A stretch of 64,000 nt of DNA from Branchiostoma belcheri (Eukaryota > Chordata > Leptocardii > Amphioxiformes > Branchiostomatidae), in NCBI RefSeq assembly GCF_001625305.1, contig NW_017803876.1, forward strand, positions 882,497 to 946,496. The letters run 5' to 3'. The notes beneath the pieces are model-generated. The model ran no database searches. It saw nothing but the letters and a program-made list of their open reading frames with translations, and had not been told where the DNA came from. Numbering within the stretch: the stretch's first letter is position 1; every line of letters begins with the position of its first letter. A program made the position numbers and the translations under genes. Positions 40,401 through 52,166 of the stretch are shown here, piece after piece.

Positions 40401-40796
40401 ATTTTGTTGCAAACGGCATATAAAGCAAAAGCGTACGTGGGCTTGCAGACTTTGTCTTGTTTATATCAGAAGTAACCTGTACCGGTACCTCACCTTTGTT
40501 GACGTAAACTTCAATTTTCATTCTGACGAAAGGACCTGAGAGTAGAAAAAAAAATATACAAACGTAATTATGATCGTGATGACTGGGTAGATGTACAACG
40601 TTAACATCCTGTCACATTCATTGGCAGGTTTACGACAGAGAATTGAGGGCATACTTGGGACATGTCTGTCTGAATCTGTATCCTCAATAGAAGTATACAA
40701 TATAGCACGTTTCCAGGTTCTTGCGTAAAAATTTAAAACAACGCCCTTTAAAATGTTTTCAAACTTACCGCTTTGTCCAATGGAGTTATTGCTCAT
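37422..40796 (-). CDS. SIM-array gene 2: longest member, with an additional SIM exon
   Basis: Model exons: 40769-40796, 40437-40535, 39903-39992, 38679-38771, 38145-38351, 37422-37426; 522 bases, 173 residues. It shares the family N-terminus MSNNSIGQS and the exon 3 type SPPLIDLTADEE. Uniquely it has an in-frame extra exon encoding APVVDLTGEDPPHLICN, giving three SIM-like motifs. All added exons are phase 1 on both sides, so inclusion keeps the frame. Exon 4 has an internal near-repeat (EEDILV preceded by EEDIVP). Introns contain a Harbinger-like MITE, a SINE and another insertion. Same uncertainty about the terminal exon as in gene 1. Confidence 0.65.
37545..38110. mobile_element. Insertion in the last intron of SIM gene 2
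   Basis: Sequence absent from the equivalent intron of genes 1, 3 and 4. It is bounded by 'ttcaaacctccggg' and 'ccttccccggaggtaata', so its ends carry ACCTCCGG/CCGGAGGT. Non-coding. The ends resemble those of the insertions at 43981-44893 and 50803-51590. Confidence 0.6.
38917..39310. mobile_element. Harbinger-like MITE flanked by TAA
   Basis: Inverted ends GGCCACAGCAAGTAATTTTT and AAATTTACTTGCTGTGGCC (one mismatch), flanked on both sides by TAA. A three-base TWA duplication is the mark of PIF/Harbinger elements. It has a non-coding interior of about 330 bases. It lies between the third and fourth exons of SIM gene 2. Confidence 0.8.
39510..39715 (+). mobile_element. tRNA-derived SINE, divergent copy 6
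   Basis: Head 'ggtggcgtagtggtagagcg' then 'ttcgactatgg', and a B-box region disrupted by an insertion. The body 'tgcccttgggaaaggcactt' is shared with the 7862-8083 family. The tail differs (ends 'aaggtcatattg'). Confidence 0.7.
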
Positions 40797-40884
40797 GTTG
40801 TAGTTAACAGTTTCTAGTTCGCAGACTGCAAGATTAGACCTTAACTGTCATTCCCAGGTCTTCCTTTCACACTGCCTCTCAGTG

Positions 40885-41110
40885 GTCAACGCTAGCTAAC
40901 CATGAGAAAACACCCGTAATAGCGGCCGAGCCGGCGATCATGGTTAGCTAGCATTGAATGAGAGTAGGCGCATGCGCAGCATCTGTTTTCCCACGCTCAC
41001 GCCGGCCCCCAGCTATCACGGGTGTTTTCTCATGGTTAGCTAGCATTGAATGAGAGTAGGCGCATGCGCAGCATCTGTTTTCCCACGCTCACGCCGGCTC
41101 GGCCGGCGCA
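40885..41110. promoter_or_regulatory. Duplicated and inverted segment with two NRF1-type sites upstream of SIM gene 2
   Basis: A unit of 92 bases starting 'catggttagctagcattgaa' occurs at 40939 and 41031. Each copy carries GCGCATGCGC (40968-40977 and 41060-41069), the palindromic NRF1 core. An inverted piece (gctagctaaccatgagaaaa at 40891) pairs with the second copy. About 170-270 bases upstream of the SIM gene 2 start codon, so a promoter role is plausible. Confidence 0.55.
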
Positions 41111-41339
41111 CTGCATTTTTTCACCGTACCGTAAAGCATGTTTCAAGTTTTCCCAATGGTGGGAACCGATGCTACCTGGTCGCCTGCTATGCGTGCTCTC
41201 TCATTCAATGTTACCTATGCGTGCTCTAGTTTTTCATGACAACGTGTCCAACCTTTGAAAGCTGCCTGCCCGGGATCGGTGTCGATCCCATTTCATGTTA
41301 AGCGCGCACCATAAGGCCTTAAAAAGGCAATGAAATTGT

Positions 41340-42630
41340 AGTATAAGTATTCTGGTCATCACTGCTAGTGTATATAAAATGTGATTAAATTAGGATTAAA
41401 CCAGATGACGACTGATACTTTGATGTTTGTAACTTGGAAAAATAGTAATGGACTTTCTCCTGGGCGAAAATCTACGTTATTATTTGCTTAGTCTAATTAT
41501 TATTGATGATTAGTCTTGTTCCCTGGGAATGGAAGGGTGTCACGTGACGGTGTTATCAAATCAGGTTGCGAGGGCTTTAGAAAAGTTTCTTTTAGCGTAC
41601 TAATTTTGATACTCAAACTCGTGTTTTTTTTCTGAAGAAATTTCTGAAGAAATGGTCTTGTACTTAACTCCTGTTCGTTAGACTAAACATGAAAACGGTA
41701 CCCTTACACTTACGCAGCTCAAGGATTTGGCAGAACCGCCCACCTGTGAAAAGCGTCCCCCGGCGAAATATGACGGCAGCTACCTTTATGATTATTTGGA
41801 AGTTCACTTAATAATCAACTCTTGTCACAATACTTGCCAGGGATCTAGAGTACAGCAGTTATTGTGTTCTTTGATTCATTGAAATTGTTTTAAATTTGAC
41901 GTTTCAAATGATATATATCGATATTCTGCATTCAAATATTTCAATCTCTCCATCATGTTGATTAACTTACACGTATATGGCCTTATCAATCCAATGATAC
42001 ACTCGGAAACCAACAAGTTAACCAACATGCCAGTACAGCTTCTTTATTGATTGCAGTAATATTATTGGCACCTAACAAGGTGTAAGTTAACATCGAGGGA
42101 GAGACATTACGTATCCACGTGTCAGTAATGTCCCAAAACTTTCTTTTACAGTCAAGCTGCAGCGTAAAATGCTCTACTGTCCGATGTGAGAAGTTGTTGA
42201 CAGTCCTGCTGTATATAAAGTGTCCACCGGGTGTTGCCTTCTTGTAGATTGGTTACCTTTACAATGTGTAAATTTCCACGAACTGTAGCGGTAACACCGA
42301 ATCTACCGTAGTGTACATGTAATGTTACAGGTGGCAAGTACCATTTTTTTACCAGTACAGTAGGTGCGATTACTCCATGAACGTTCTTGTTCGTTGGTAT
42401 CTACTACATTATGTGATTTAATAGTCTCCACCCCTGGTTGTTGGGTGGTAACTGATGCATCTCAAAGTGAGAATAGTACATATAACCTTTTTATTATTAA
42501 CAAAATTCTCTATGGGATCTACATTTGTACTGAAAACAATACAGAAGGCTACTTTTAAAAAAATCTATTTCTAATGTTTCTAACATTTTCATTGTCACCA
42601 CTTCCTTCAGCTACTTTTCATCTTCCTTTG
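41340..42630. repeat. Array spacer unit between SIM genes 2 and 3
   Basis: Paralogue of 35785-37420. It lacks the TTACGTCATA block and the telomere-like runs (a deletion near 41705). It keeps gcagaaccgcccacctgtga (near 41730) and the 62-codon minus-strand frame (42152-42337). Confidence 0.75.
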
Positions 42631-42631
42631 T

Positions 42632-44824
42632 CTAGTCTGAAAAACACAAAGCAAGCAAAATGTAGTGAGTGGTGGCGTTGGTAAAATGCTCCACAGTGTA
42701 AACCTATACTCAATGGAATCAAAGGCAACTTGTGCAACTAAAAAAAAACGACACAAAAAAGATGCTAACCTCGATCAAACCCTGCCTCTTTCCACTCCTC
42801 ATCTGTAACGCAGCAGTCGATGATGTCTTCCTCTGGGACATCGTCCTCCTTTGGGTCGTCCTCCTCTTCCTGTAGTGTGAGGTCCACTACGGCCGGGGTC
42901 TCCTCGGATGAGGCGTCTGCGCTGGTATTGGGACCTGCGTCGATACATGGACAGGTCCCAGTTTTCGCGTGCTGAGCTTAATAGCTGAGGAGGCAAGAAG
43001 AGAAATATAGACAGAGAGAGACAGAGATAAGAGAAGAAAGACAGTGTAAACCATTGCTATATAAACTGAAGGCTGCTAGAATGAATGTCCACACTCGACC
43101 ACCGCTTGGGCAAGAGACTGATCCAGGGCCACGTGGGGACCGACCAGTGAAATGTTTCTCTAACGACCAACAATGGGAAACATGAGAATGTTGACAGTAC
43201 AGACGGAAGGACAAAAGAGGGAAATGTTGAGCAAGCTCACACCCGGCATGCACATATGTACAGGAGGAGTAATTTCCAAGCAGATGCTACGGTGTCAAGG
43301 CTGTAACCTACTAATGTAAGATTTACTTGCAGATTATGGAAGGACAAGAAAGAAGACAGAAAAGAAAACTTACAATTGCTGACCAGTCCATCACGTTGGT
43401 CTTCGTCTGTGGTGAGATCGATCAATGGTGGTGAGTCGGTCCGAGGGTTCGCGTGGTGTCCTGCGGTCGCACACAAGTACAAGAACACGTTACATCAGTC
43501 AGTCATCGTTGGCATCAGTGACGTTATCATAGCACTTCGGCCGGACTACTTACAACTTGGGGAAGTATCGGTTCATCTAAAGCTACAATCACACAAGAAC
43601 AGAAATTTTTCACGTGCGGGCTCTAAAAAGAGGGCAAAAGAAGCTAAGAGATGAAGGACACTTTCTCCGACTCACAAATACCTTGCATTATTGAAATACA
43701 TGTAGATTCTAAACGACGTGTAAAGCGAAAGCGTACCTGGGTTTGCAGGCTTCGTCTTGTTTACTGTGACATCAGAAGTGACCTGTACCTCACCGTTGTT
43801 GACGAAAACTTTAATTTGCATTTCGACGACAGGATCTGAAGATAGAAAAAAACAACAGTAGTTATATTACGTTATGATGGGGCACGTGTAGATAACATTT
43901 TCACGGCCACATTCATTGTCAGGTTTACGACAGCGGACTGAGGGCATGCTTGGGACATGTCTTGGCATCGCAATGGTAAACTAGAGTTCCCCGATCTCAT
44001 ACCTTCACCAAATGATGTTAATCTTTATGACTGACAAATTATAGATTAGATTATTCCCCCCTGATTTAAGAAATAGGAACCTAATTTTCATGAATTATAT
44101 CATTTTATCATAATCTCAACCAAAAAAAGTCTTATATTAACAAACAATGCATTCTAGCATTTCCTAATAAATTATGCAAATGAGGTCCTGATTTGAATAA
44201 ATTATGTTTAATGATGTTCACCTCAATTTAACTTTCAAATACCACAAGTATGAAATTCCAGGCAGTTATCATTACATAATTATAAAATTTTCTCATTAAT
44301 TATGCAAATTAGGTCATTATTAACATAATCAATATCTTCCTGTGTTTCTCTCGTTATCAATTACCAATGTCACAAGCTTTAATTGTCCTATCATGGAATG
44401 CAGCTGATTTATAGAATTTCCCCATAAATTATGCAAATTATATCGATATTTGCATAATTGTCACATAATTATATGAAGGATCACATAAGCTACCTACATA
44501 CCAAAAATCACGACGATCCGTCAACCGGTTCTTGAGTTATCCCCTTTTGAATATTTTCAAGAATATATCGCTGCAGTTCCAGTGCAAGCCGCTAGGGAGC
44601 CTAAACTCACATCACTTCTTCCCCAGCACAAGAGCTACCTACCATCTAGATTTCATCACCATAGCATGTCTAGATCATGAGATATCAAAACCGGAAGTTC
44701 AGCTGCAGTACCATAACAAGTCGCTAGGGGGTCCAAAATCTAATCATTTTGAGGTCTCATCAAGACCTACCCACCTACCAAGTATCAAGACAATCCATCA
44801 AGGCCTTCTCAAGTTATCGTGTTG

Positions 44825-44857
<33 letters not shown>

Positions 44858-44944
44858 AACGCCCCTGAAAACATAACCTTCTTGGCGAAGGTAAATATAG
44901 TCAATTTTAAACTTACCGCTTTGTCCGATGGAGTTATTGCTCAT
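42632..44944 (-). CDS. SIM-array gene 3
   Basis: Model exons: 44917-44944, 43737-43835, 43374-43460, 42770-42934, 42632-42636; 384 bases, 127 residues. MSNNSIGQS start, exon 2 with DPVVEMQIKVFVNNGEVQV, exon 3 SPPLIDLTTDEDQ, exon 4 TPAVVDLTLQEEEDDPKEDD ending EEWKEAGFDR. Exons 2-3 and their intron are almost identical to gene 1, indicating a recent duplication or gene conversion. Intron 1 carries a 0.9 kb insertion. Confidence 0.65.
43981..44893. mobile_element. Insertion in intron 1 of SIM gene 3, rich in TTATGCAAAT words
   Basis: Starts 'ctagagttccccgatctcat' and ends 'ccttcttggcgaaggtaa'; gene 1 lacks it at the same position. The left half repeats 'aattatgcaaat(t/g)a' words. The right half has 'caagccgctaggg' twice and a (CA)n run at 44825-44852. 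It belongs to the same family as 50803-51590. No ORF. Confidence 0.75.
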
Positions 44945-45114
44945 GTTGACGTTTACAGACTGAATACCTTCGACTGAATGTATGCAGAAGAACCTTCGAC
45001 ATGCGTTCGACATACTCCATATCCCCTACACCAACTTGGAATTTTCTAGATACTAGTAACAGTGACTGTGAATTTACAGGTGAGTGAGTGAAGCAGGTAA
45101 CATGACACCACACC

Positions 45115-46300
45115 AACATTTTCATTACGCACCAACGCCCCAACAATAACCACATGGAGTGGCATGTACCATTTATACCACCGCGACGAAATGGCAGTAC
45201 AAGTATTGTGGCCCTCACTACTACATAAAATTTGATCAAATCAGCTTTAAACAAGTTGAAGACTAATACTTTGCTGTTGGGAAGTTGGGACACATAGCTA
45301 TGGACTTTCTCCTGCGTGAAAATTTACGTTATTACTTGGTTAGTCTAATTATTTTTAAATGATCATTCCTCCTGTTCCCTGGAAATGGGTGTCACGTGAT
45401 GGCATGGACTCATCCAATCAGGTTGCGAGGGCTTTAGAAATAGCGTATTAATTTTGCTACTCAAGTTGTTCGTGTTTTATTTTCTGAAAGGAAGAAAATT
45501 CCGAAGAAATTGTCTTGTGCTGAAGTCATGTTCGTGAGACTAAACATGAAAACGGTACCCTTACCTACCATTGTGGAACTGTGTCAAAGGTATTACGTCA
45601 TAACCTTGTGGCACGCTTGTGGTGTCAAGCCAAATACATAATCCTGACAAATACATGACTCCAACACTTCTTGGGGACTAAACGTAGTCTAACCTAACCC
45701 CAATCGTAAGCCCTGAACGATGATCCCAATCCTAACCCTAACATCCCCTAACGAACGTTCACCATAAACACCTGCTGACCTCTCACGTATGTGGCAGCTC
45801 AAGGATTTGGCAGAACCGCCCACCTATGAAAAAGCGCCCGCCGGCGAAATATGGTGGCAGCTCAATTTAGATCCATGTACATTTATTTGTAAGTTCACTA
45901 ATAGTTAACTCTTGTCACAATACGTGCCAAAGTACAGCAGTTATTGTGTTCCTAGCCTCCTAGAAATTGTTCTAATCTTACGTTTTTAGTGATATTCTGC
46001 ATTTTAACATTTCAATCTCTCCATCATGTTGAATAACTTACATGTAACTGTTACATGGTCTTAATACCGTCTTATCAGTCCAATGACACACTCGGAAACC
46101 AACAAGTTAACCAACATGCCAGTACAGCTTCTTTATTGATTGCAGTAATATTATTGGCACCTAACAAGGTGTAAGTTAACATCGAGGGAGAGACATTACG
46201 TATCCATGTGTCAATAATGTCCCAAAAATTTCTTTTACCGTCAAGCTGCAGCGTAAAATGCTCTACTGTCCGATGTGAGAAGTTTTTGACAGTTCTAGGC
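45115..46300. repeat. Array spacer unit upstream of SIM gene 3
   Basis: Paralogue of 35785-37420 with the TTACGTCATA site at 45593-45602 and gcagaaccgcccacct near 45812. It breaks off at about 46295, where palindromic sequence begins. Confidence 0.75.
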
Positions 46301-46923
46301 CAGATGAGAACAGGACACGTTACAGAGGAGGACTAGCCAGGACGTATTGACTTGGGTAGATTTAGACAATGTTACAGAGTTACGACTAGCCACCTGTGAC
46401 TTGGGTATGTTTCATGTGTTGCTAACATGACTGGGATTGTCAGTTACCCAAGTTTGTCAGATGTTTATGTTTCCCAGTCATGTTAGCAACACATGAAACA
46501 TACCCAAGTCACAGGTGGCTAGTCGTAACTCTGTAACGTGTCCTGTAAACATCTGATACCCATTTGTCAGATACCCAAGTTTGTCAGATACCCAAGTTTG
46601 TCAGATGTTTATGTTTCATGTGTTGCTAACATGACTGGGATTTCATTTTATCTGACAAACTTGGGTAACTTGATACCCAGATGTTTATGTTTCATGTGTT
46701 GCTTACATGACTGGGATTGTCAGCTACCCAAGTTTGTCAGATGGTATCTGACATTTTATCTGACAAACTTGGGTAACTTGATACCCAGATGTTTATGTTT
46801 CATGTGTTGCTAACATGACTGGGATAAACATAAACATCTGGGTATCAAGTTACCCAAGTTTGTCAGATAAAATGTCAGATACCATCTGACAAACTTGGGT
46901 AACTGACAATCCCAGTCATGTTA
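46301..46923. repeat. Nested palindrome cluster next to the assembly gap
   Basis: Words such as 'ttacccaagtttgtcagat', 'catgtgttgctaacatgact' and their complements recur several times in both orientations. This makes arms of over 100 bases that end at the N run. Frames through it are repeat artefacts. Confidence 0.85.
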
Positions 46924-46943
46924 NNNNNNNNNNNNNNNNNNNN
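46924..46943. other. Assembly gap of 20 N
   Basis: Twenty unresolved bases flanked by a palindrome on the left and a (CTTTTGCTT)n-type run on the right. The true length is unknown. Confidence 1.
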
Positions 46944-47960
46944 CTTTTGCTTCTTTTGCTTCTACCATAAGACTTTAACTTTACCAGTAGGTTTACTTCT
47001 TTACCAGAGGTTTTACTTCTTTTACCAGAACCAGATGAGAACAGGACACGTTACTAGTAACCTTGACTGATTAGGTAGAGTTAGATTTCGACGACAATAT
47101 AAACAAACATGCACGCACAAGTTATACAACCCCGACGACATGGCAGTACAAGTATTTTGGTCATCACTACTACATTGAATGTGATCGAATTAGCTTAAAA
47201 CACGTTGCAGACTGATACTTTGCTGTTGGTAAGTTGGGACAAATAGTTATGGATTTTCTCCTGCGTGAAAATATACGTTATTACTTGGTTAGTCTAATTA
47301 TTTTTGATGATTAGTCCTGTTCCCTATGAAAAGAACGGTGTCAGATTGGGAAGGTGGTGACTGTGGTTTTACTTCTTAGCTTCTTTTGCCCTCTCCGTAG
47401 GTTAAAATAAAGAAGTGACGGAGACAGATTGGGAAGGTGGTGACTGTGGTTTTACTTCTTAGCTTCTTTTGCCCTCTCCGTTTCTACTATTTCCCCAACA
47501 TTATCATACATACCTGTGGCGACAGACTTCTTTTGCTTCTTTTGCTTCTTTTGCTTCTTTTGCTTCTTTTGCTTCTACCATAAGACTTTAACTTTTACCA
47601 GAGGTTTTACTTCTTTTACCAGAGGTTTTACTTCTTTTACCAGAACCAGATGAGAACAGGACACGTTACTAGTAACCTTGACTGATTAGGTAGAGTTAGA
47701 TTTCGACGACAATATAAACAAACATGCACGCACAAGTTATACAACCCCGACGACATGGCAGTACAAGTATTTTGGTCATCACTACTACATTGAATGTGAT
47801 CGAATTAGCTTAAAACACGTTGCAGACTGATACTTTGCTGTTGGTAAGTTGGGACAAATAGTTATGGATTTTCTCCTGCGTGAAAATATACGTTATTACT
47901 TGGTTAGTCTAATTATTTTTGATGATTAGTTCTGTTCCCTATGAAAAGAACGGTGTCACG
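46944..47960. repeat. Large tandem duplication right of the gap
   Basis: 46944-47343 is repeated at about 47545-47957 with few differences, starting in 'cttttgcttcttttgcttct' and ending at 'atgaaaagaacggtgtca'. Between them a 100-base unit ('gggaaggtggtgactgtggt') is itself duplicated. The duplicate may be real or an artefact of the neighbouring gap. Confidence 0.8.
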
Positions 47961-49580
47961 TGATGGTGATCTACATTTGTGATGGTGTTATCCAATCAGG
48001 ATGCGAGGACTTCAGAAGTCTCTTTTAGCGTATTGATTTTGCTACTCAAAATTCGTGTTCTTTTTTTAAAGAAATGGTCTTCTGCTGAAGTCATGTTCGT
48101 GAGAGTAAACATGCAAACGGTACCCTTACCCACCAGTGTGGAACTGTGTCAAAGGTATTACGTCATAACCTTGTGGCATGCCTGTGGTGTCAAGCCAAAT
48201 ACATGATCCTGCCAAATACATGACTCCAACACTTCTTGGTGTTAGTTTGTCATGATGTGGGAGACTAAACGTAGTCTAACCTAACTCCAATCGTAAGTCT
48301 AACCCTAGCCCTGAACGATGATCCCAATCCTAACCCTAACATCCCCTAACCCTAATACCAACGCTAACCTTAACTGCCGACCACTCACGTATGTGGCAGC
48401 CCAAGGATTTGGCAGAACCGCCCACCTGTGAAAAGCGCCCCCCGGCGAAATATCGCGGCAGCTCAATTTAGGTACATGTAGACTACATTTATTTGTAAGT
48501 TCACTAATAGTTAACTCTTGTCACAATACGTGCCAGAGAGTACAGCTGTTATTGTGTTCCTAGCCTCCTAGAAATTGTTCTAATCTTACGTTTCTCGGAA
48601 ACTCCCTGATCTCAGAACCACAAAAACAGCCCTAACATGGAAGCCAGAAGGCACACGCCCGAGAGGGCGGCCTAGAGTGACTTTGCGGAAAACACTACAA
48701 AATGATGGGGTAAAACTTGGACTTAACTCACTTAAGGATATGGCAGTAGTGGCGCAAGACCGAAACCTTTGGAGACAAAAAGTCAGACAAGAAGTCGACC
48801 TATGCAACAAGGTTGCGGGAGGATCTAAGGTCTAAGGTCTAAGGGTCTGCTCAAACTGGCATTTTAACATTTCAATCTCTCCATCATGTTGAATAACTTA
48901 CATGTAACTGTTACATGGTCTTAATACCGTCTTATCAGTCCAATGACACACTCGGAAACCAACAAGTTAACCAACATGCCAGTACAGCTTCTTTATTGAT
49001 TGCAGTAATATTATTGGCACCTAACAAGGTGTAATTTAACATCGAGGGAGAGACATTACGTATCCACGTGTCAATAATGTCCCAAAATTTTCTTTTACAG
49101 TCAAGCTGCAGCGTAAAATGCTCTACTGTCCGATGTGAGAAGTTTTTGACAGTCCTGCTGTATATAAAGTGTCCACCGGGTGTTGCCTTCTTGTAGATTG
49201 GTTACCTTTACAATGTGTAAATTTCCACTAACTGCAGCGGTAACACATAATCTACATGTACATGTAATGTTACAGTTGGTGAGTAACATTTTCGATTTTA
49301 CCAGTACAGTAGGTGAGCATACTCCATGAACATTCTTGTTCGTTGGTATCTACTACATTATGTGACTTAATAGTCTCCACCCCTGGTTGTTGGGTGGTAA
49401 CTGATGCATCTCAAAGTGAGAATAGTACATATAACCCTTTTATTATTAACAAAATTCTCTATGGGATCTACATTTGTACTGAAAACAATACAGAAGGCTA
49501 CTTTTTAAAAAATCTATTTCTAATGTTTCTGACATTTTCATTGTCGCTACTTCCTTCAGCTACTTTTCTTCTTCCTTTGT
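47961..49580. repeat. Array spacer unit between SIM genes 3 and 4
   Basis: Paralogue of 35785-37420 with TTACGTCATA at 48158-48167, telomere-like CCTAAC runs at 48300-48370, gcagaaccgcccacctgtga near 48413, and the 62-codon minus frame at 49101-49289. It is interrupted by a LINE fragment at 48592-48855. Confidence 0.75.
48592..48855 (+). mobile_element. RTE-like LINE fragment, C-terminal end
   Basis: The plus strand reads LRTTKTALTWKPEGTRPRGR, then PRVTLRKTL and AVVAQDRNLWR. This is the characteristic tail of RTE-type LINE proteins (TW.P.G.R.RGRP, AQDR..W). It is absent from the other array units, so it inserted after duplication. It ends in a short 'ggtctaaggtctaagg' repeat. Confidence 0.85.
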
Positions 49581-52166
49581 CTAGTCTGAAAAACACAAAG
49601 CGCGCGAAATGTAGTGAATGGTGGCGTTGGTAAAATGCTTCACGGTTTAAACCAATACTCAATGGACACAAAGGCAACTTGTGCAACTAAAAAAACGACA
49701 CAAAAAAAGATGCTAACCTCGATCAAACCCTGCCTCTTTCCACTCCTCATCTGTAACGTAGCAGATGAGAATGTCAGCGTCCTCCTTCGGGTCGTCCTCT
49801 TTCTCTTGTGTGAGGTCCACTACAGTCGGGGTCTCCTCGAATGGGTCTGTGCTGGTAGTGCGACCTGAGTCGATACATGGACACGTCCCAGTTTTCACGT
49901 GTTGAGCTTACTAGCTGAGGAAGGAAGAAGAAATAATATAGACAGAAAGAGACAGAGATAACAGAAGGAAGACAGTGTAAGAAATGTACCATTGTTATAT
50001 ATACTGTAGGCTGCTAGAATGAATCACGGTCCACACTCGACCACCGCTTGGGCAGGTGATCCAGGGCCACATGGGGACCGACCAGTGAAATGTTTCTCTG
50101 ACGACCAACAATGGGAAACACGAGAATGTTGACATGTACAGACGGAAGGACAAAAGAGACAGAAATGTTGAGCAAGCTCACGCCCGGCATGCACATATGT
50201 ACAGGAGGACTAATTTCCAAGCAGATGCTACGGTGGCAAGGCTATAACTTACTAATGTAGGATTTACTTGGAGATTATGGAAGGACAAGAAAGAAGACAG
50301 AAAAGAAAACTTACCATTGCTGACCAGGCCATCACGTTGGTCTTCGTCTGTGGTGAGATCGATCAATGGTGGTGAGTCGGTCCGAGGGTTCGCGTGGTGT
50401 CCTGCGGTCGCACACAAGTACAAGAACACGTTACATCAGTCAGTCATCGTTGGCATCGGTGACGTTATTATAGCACTTCGGTCGGACTACTTACAACTTG
50501 GGGAAGTATCGGTTCATCTAAAGCTACAATCACACAAGAACAGAAATGTTTCACGTGCGGGCTCTAAAAAGAGGGCAAAAGAAGCTAAGAGATGAAGGAC
50601 ACTTTCTCCGACTCACAAAGACCTTGGATTATTGAAATAGATTCTAAACGACATGTAAAGCGAAAGCGTACCTGGGTTTGCAGGCTTCGTCTTGTTTACT
50701 GTGACAGCAGAAGTGACCTGTACCTCACCGTTGTTGACGAAAACTTTAATTTTCATTTCGACGACAGGATCTGAGGATAGAAAAAATACAACAGTAGTTG
50801 TAACTAGAGTTCGACAATCTCATACCTCCATGAAATATGATCTTGATATGTAAATGTAAATTTCATCTTTAATTGTGCAAATGACCTCTGCATTAACATG
50901 ATATATGCATCGTGATGTATGTTAACTTTTGATTAACTTACAGATGTCCCAAGTATGACATTCTCATCATTCACCATTATGAAATCATAGAATTTTCGCA
51001 TTAATTATGCAAATTAGGTCATCATTTGCAGAATTAGTATCTGTTGAAGTTCCGCCTGCCATAGGTTACAGACATTACATGTATGTAAGAAGTATAATGT
51101 AAAACACTGTAATTATAGAATTTCCTCATTAATTATGCAAATAAAGTCCTCATTTGCATAATTTGCATTTAATTATGTACATCTCTCTCTCAGCTACCTA
51201 CACACCAAAAATAATGAAAATATGTTGTTCCTGTCTGGACTTATTGGCTTTTAAACATTTCCCCAGAAAGTGCCCTGCAGTTCCAGAACAAGCCGCTAGG
51301 GGCCCAAACTCATATGACTTCTTCCCAAGCACGAGAGCTACCTTCCATCAAAATTTCATAACCCTAGCATGTCCAGATCGCGAGATATCAAAACCGGAAG
51401 TTGCGCTGCAGTACCAAGGGAAGCCACTAGGGGGACCAAAATCTCATCATTTCCAGTTTTCGTCACACCCTACCAACACACCAAGTTCCAGGCGTTCTTT
51501 AGTTATCTTGTTGACCAACAGACAGACAGACGGACAGATAAATGCAACTGAAAATATAACCTCCATGACACATTTCATGGAGGTAATAACGTAACGGTGG
51601 GCGTGTAGATATGCGACAGATTTACAACGTTAACAGCGACTTGGGGGTAGTGTATGCTTCGTGACCGTGTCGTACACAATTCAATCCTTGTGACGGAAAA
51701 GGTTGACGACACTCGGTTCTGTCACCGTCACTTCTTTATTTTAACCTAGTTTCATAACCAACATATCGATTTTGTAGGTTCCTATTTTAGTTTTTCTGTG
51801 GGATTGCCCGGTCGTGAGTTTTTTTGAGAAATATTCGGGCCCGCTACTGGATGTTATGGAGGTGCTCAAAAACTCTTTCTTTCCTAGAACTATCACAGAG
51901 TGGAACTCGCTGTCACCAAGGGGGGGCATTATCATTAGATAGATTTAGACAATGTAAGATGTTCAAGGGTTAGGTGTAACAGGTCGTTCGAATTTCGATG
52001 TAATGTAGATAGCTGCCGCCGCGTGCCTGCGAAGGTGGTGTGTTATACCCGCTATGATACAGATATGGTAAAACGAGGGCCGTTGGTTGAAACGGCCTCA
52101 TCAAAACTTACCATTTTGTCCGTTGTGGGCATTACTAGTCTCAACGTTGTTATCGACGTTGCTCAT
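49581..52166 (-). CDS. SIM-array gene 4, with a divergent first exon
   Basis: Model exons: 52112-52166, 50672-50770, 50315-50401, 49718-49864, 49581-49585; 393 bases, 130 residues. Exon 1 is twice as long as in the other copies and reads MSNVDNNVETSNAHNGQN. It keeps the first three codons, the GQ before the splice and the donor context G|GTAAGTTT. Exon 3 carries SPPLIDLTTDEDQ, exon 4 TPTVVDLTQEKEDD ending EEWKEAGFDR. Intron 1 contains a 0.8 kb repeat insertion and a LINE fragment. The exon 1 assignment is supported by its phase and flanks, but a transcript is needed. Confidence 0.6.
50803..51590. mobile_element. Repeat insertion in intron 1 of SIM gene 4
   Basis: Same family as 43981-44893, inserted at a different site. 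It starts 'ctagagttcgacaatctcat'; near the ends ACCTCCATGAAAT and ATTTCATGGAGGT form an inverted pair. It contains 'aattatgcaaat' words, 'aagccgctagggg' and a GACAGACAGACGG run. Confidence 0.75.
51700..51940 (+). mobile_element. Non-LTR retrotransposon fragment (extreme C-terminus)
   Basis: One plus frame reads EVLKNSFFPRTITEWNSL followed by S-P-R-G-G, matching the common LINE reverse transcriptase ending 'SFFPRTI..WN.LP'. It stops soon after and lies in intron 1 of SIM gene 4. Confidence 0.7.
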
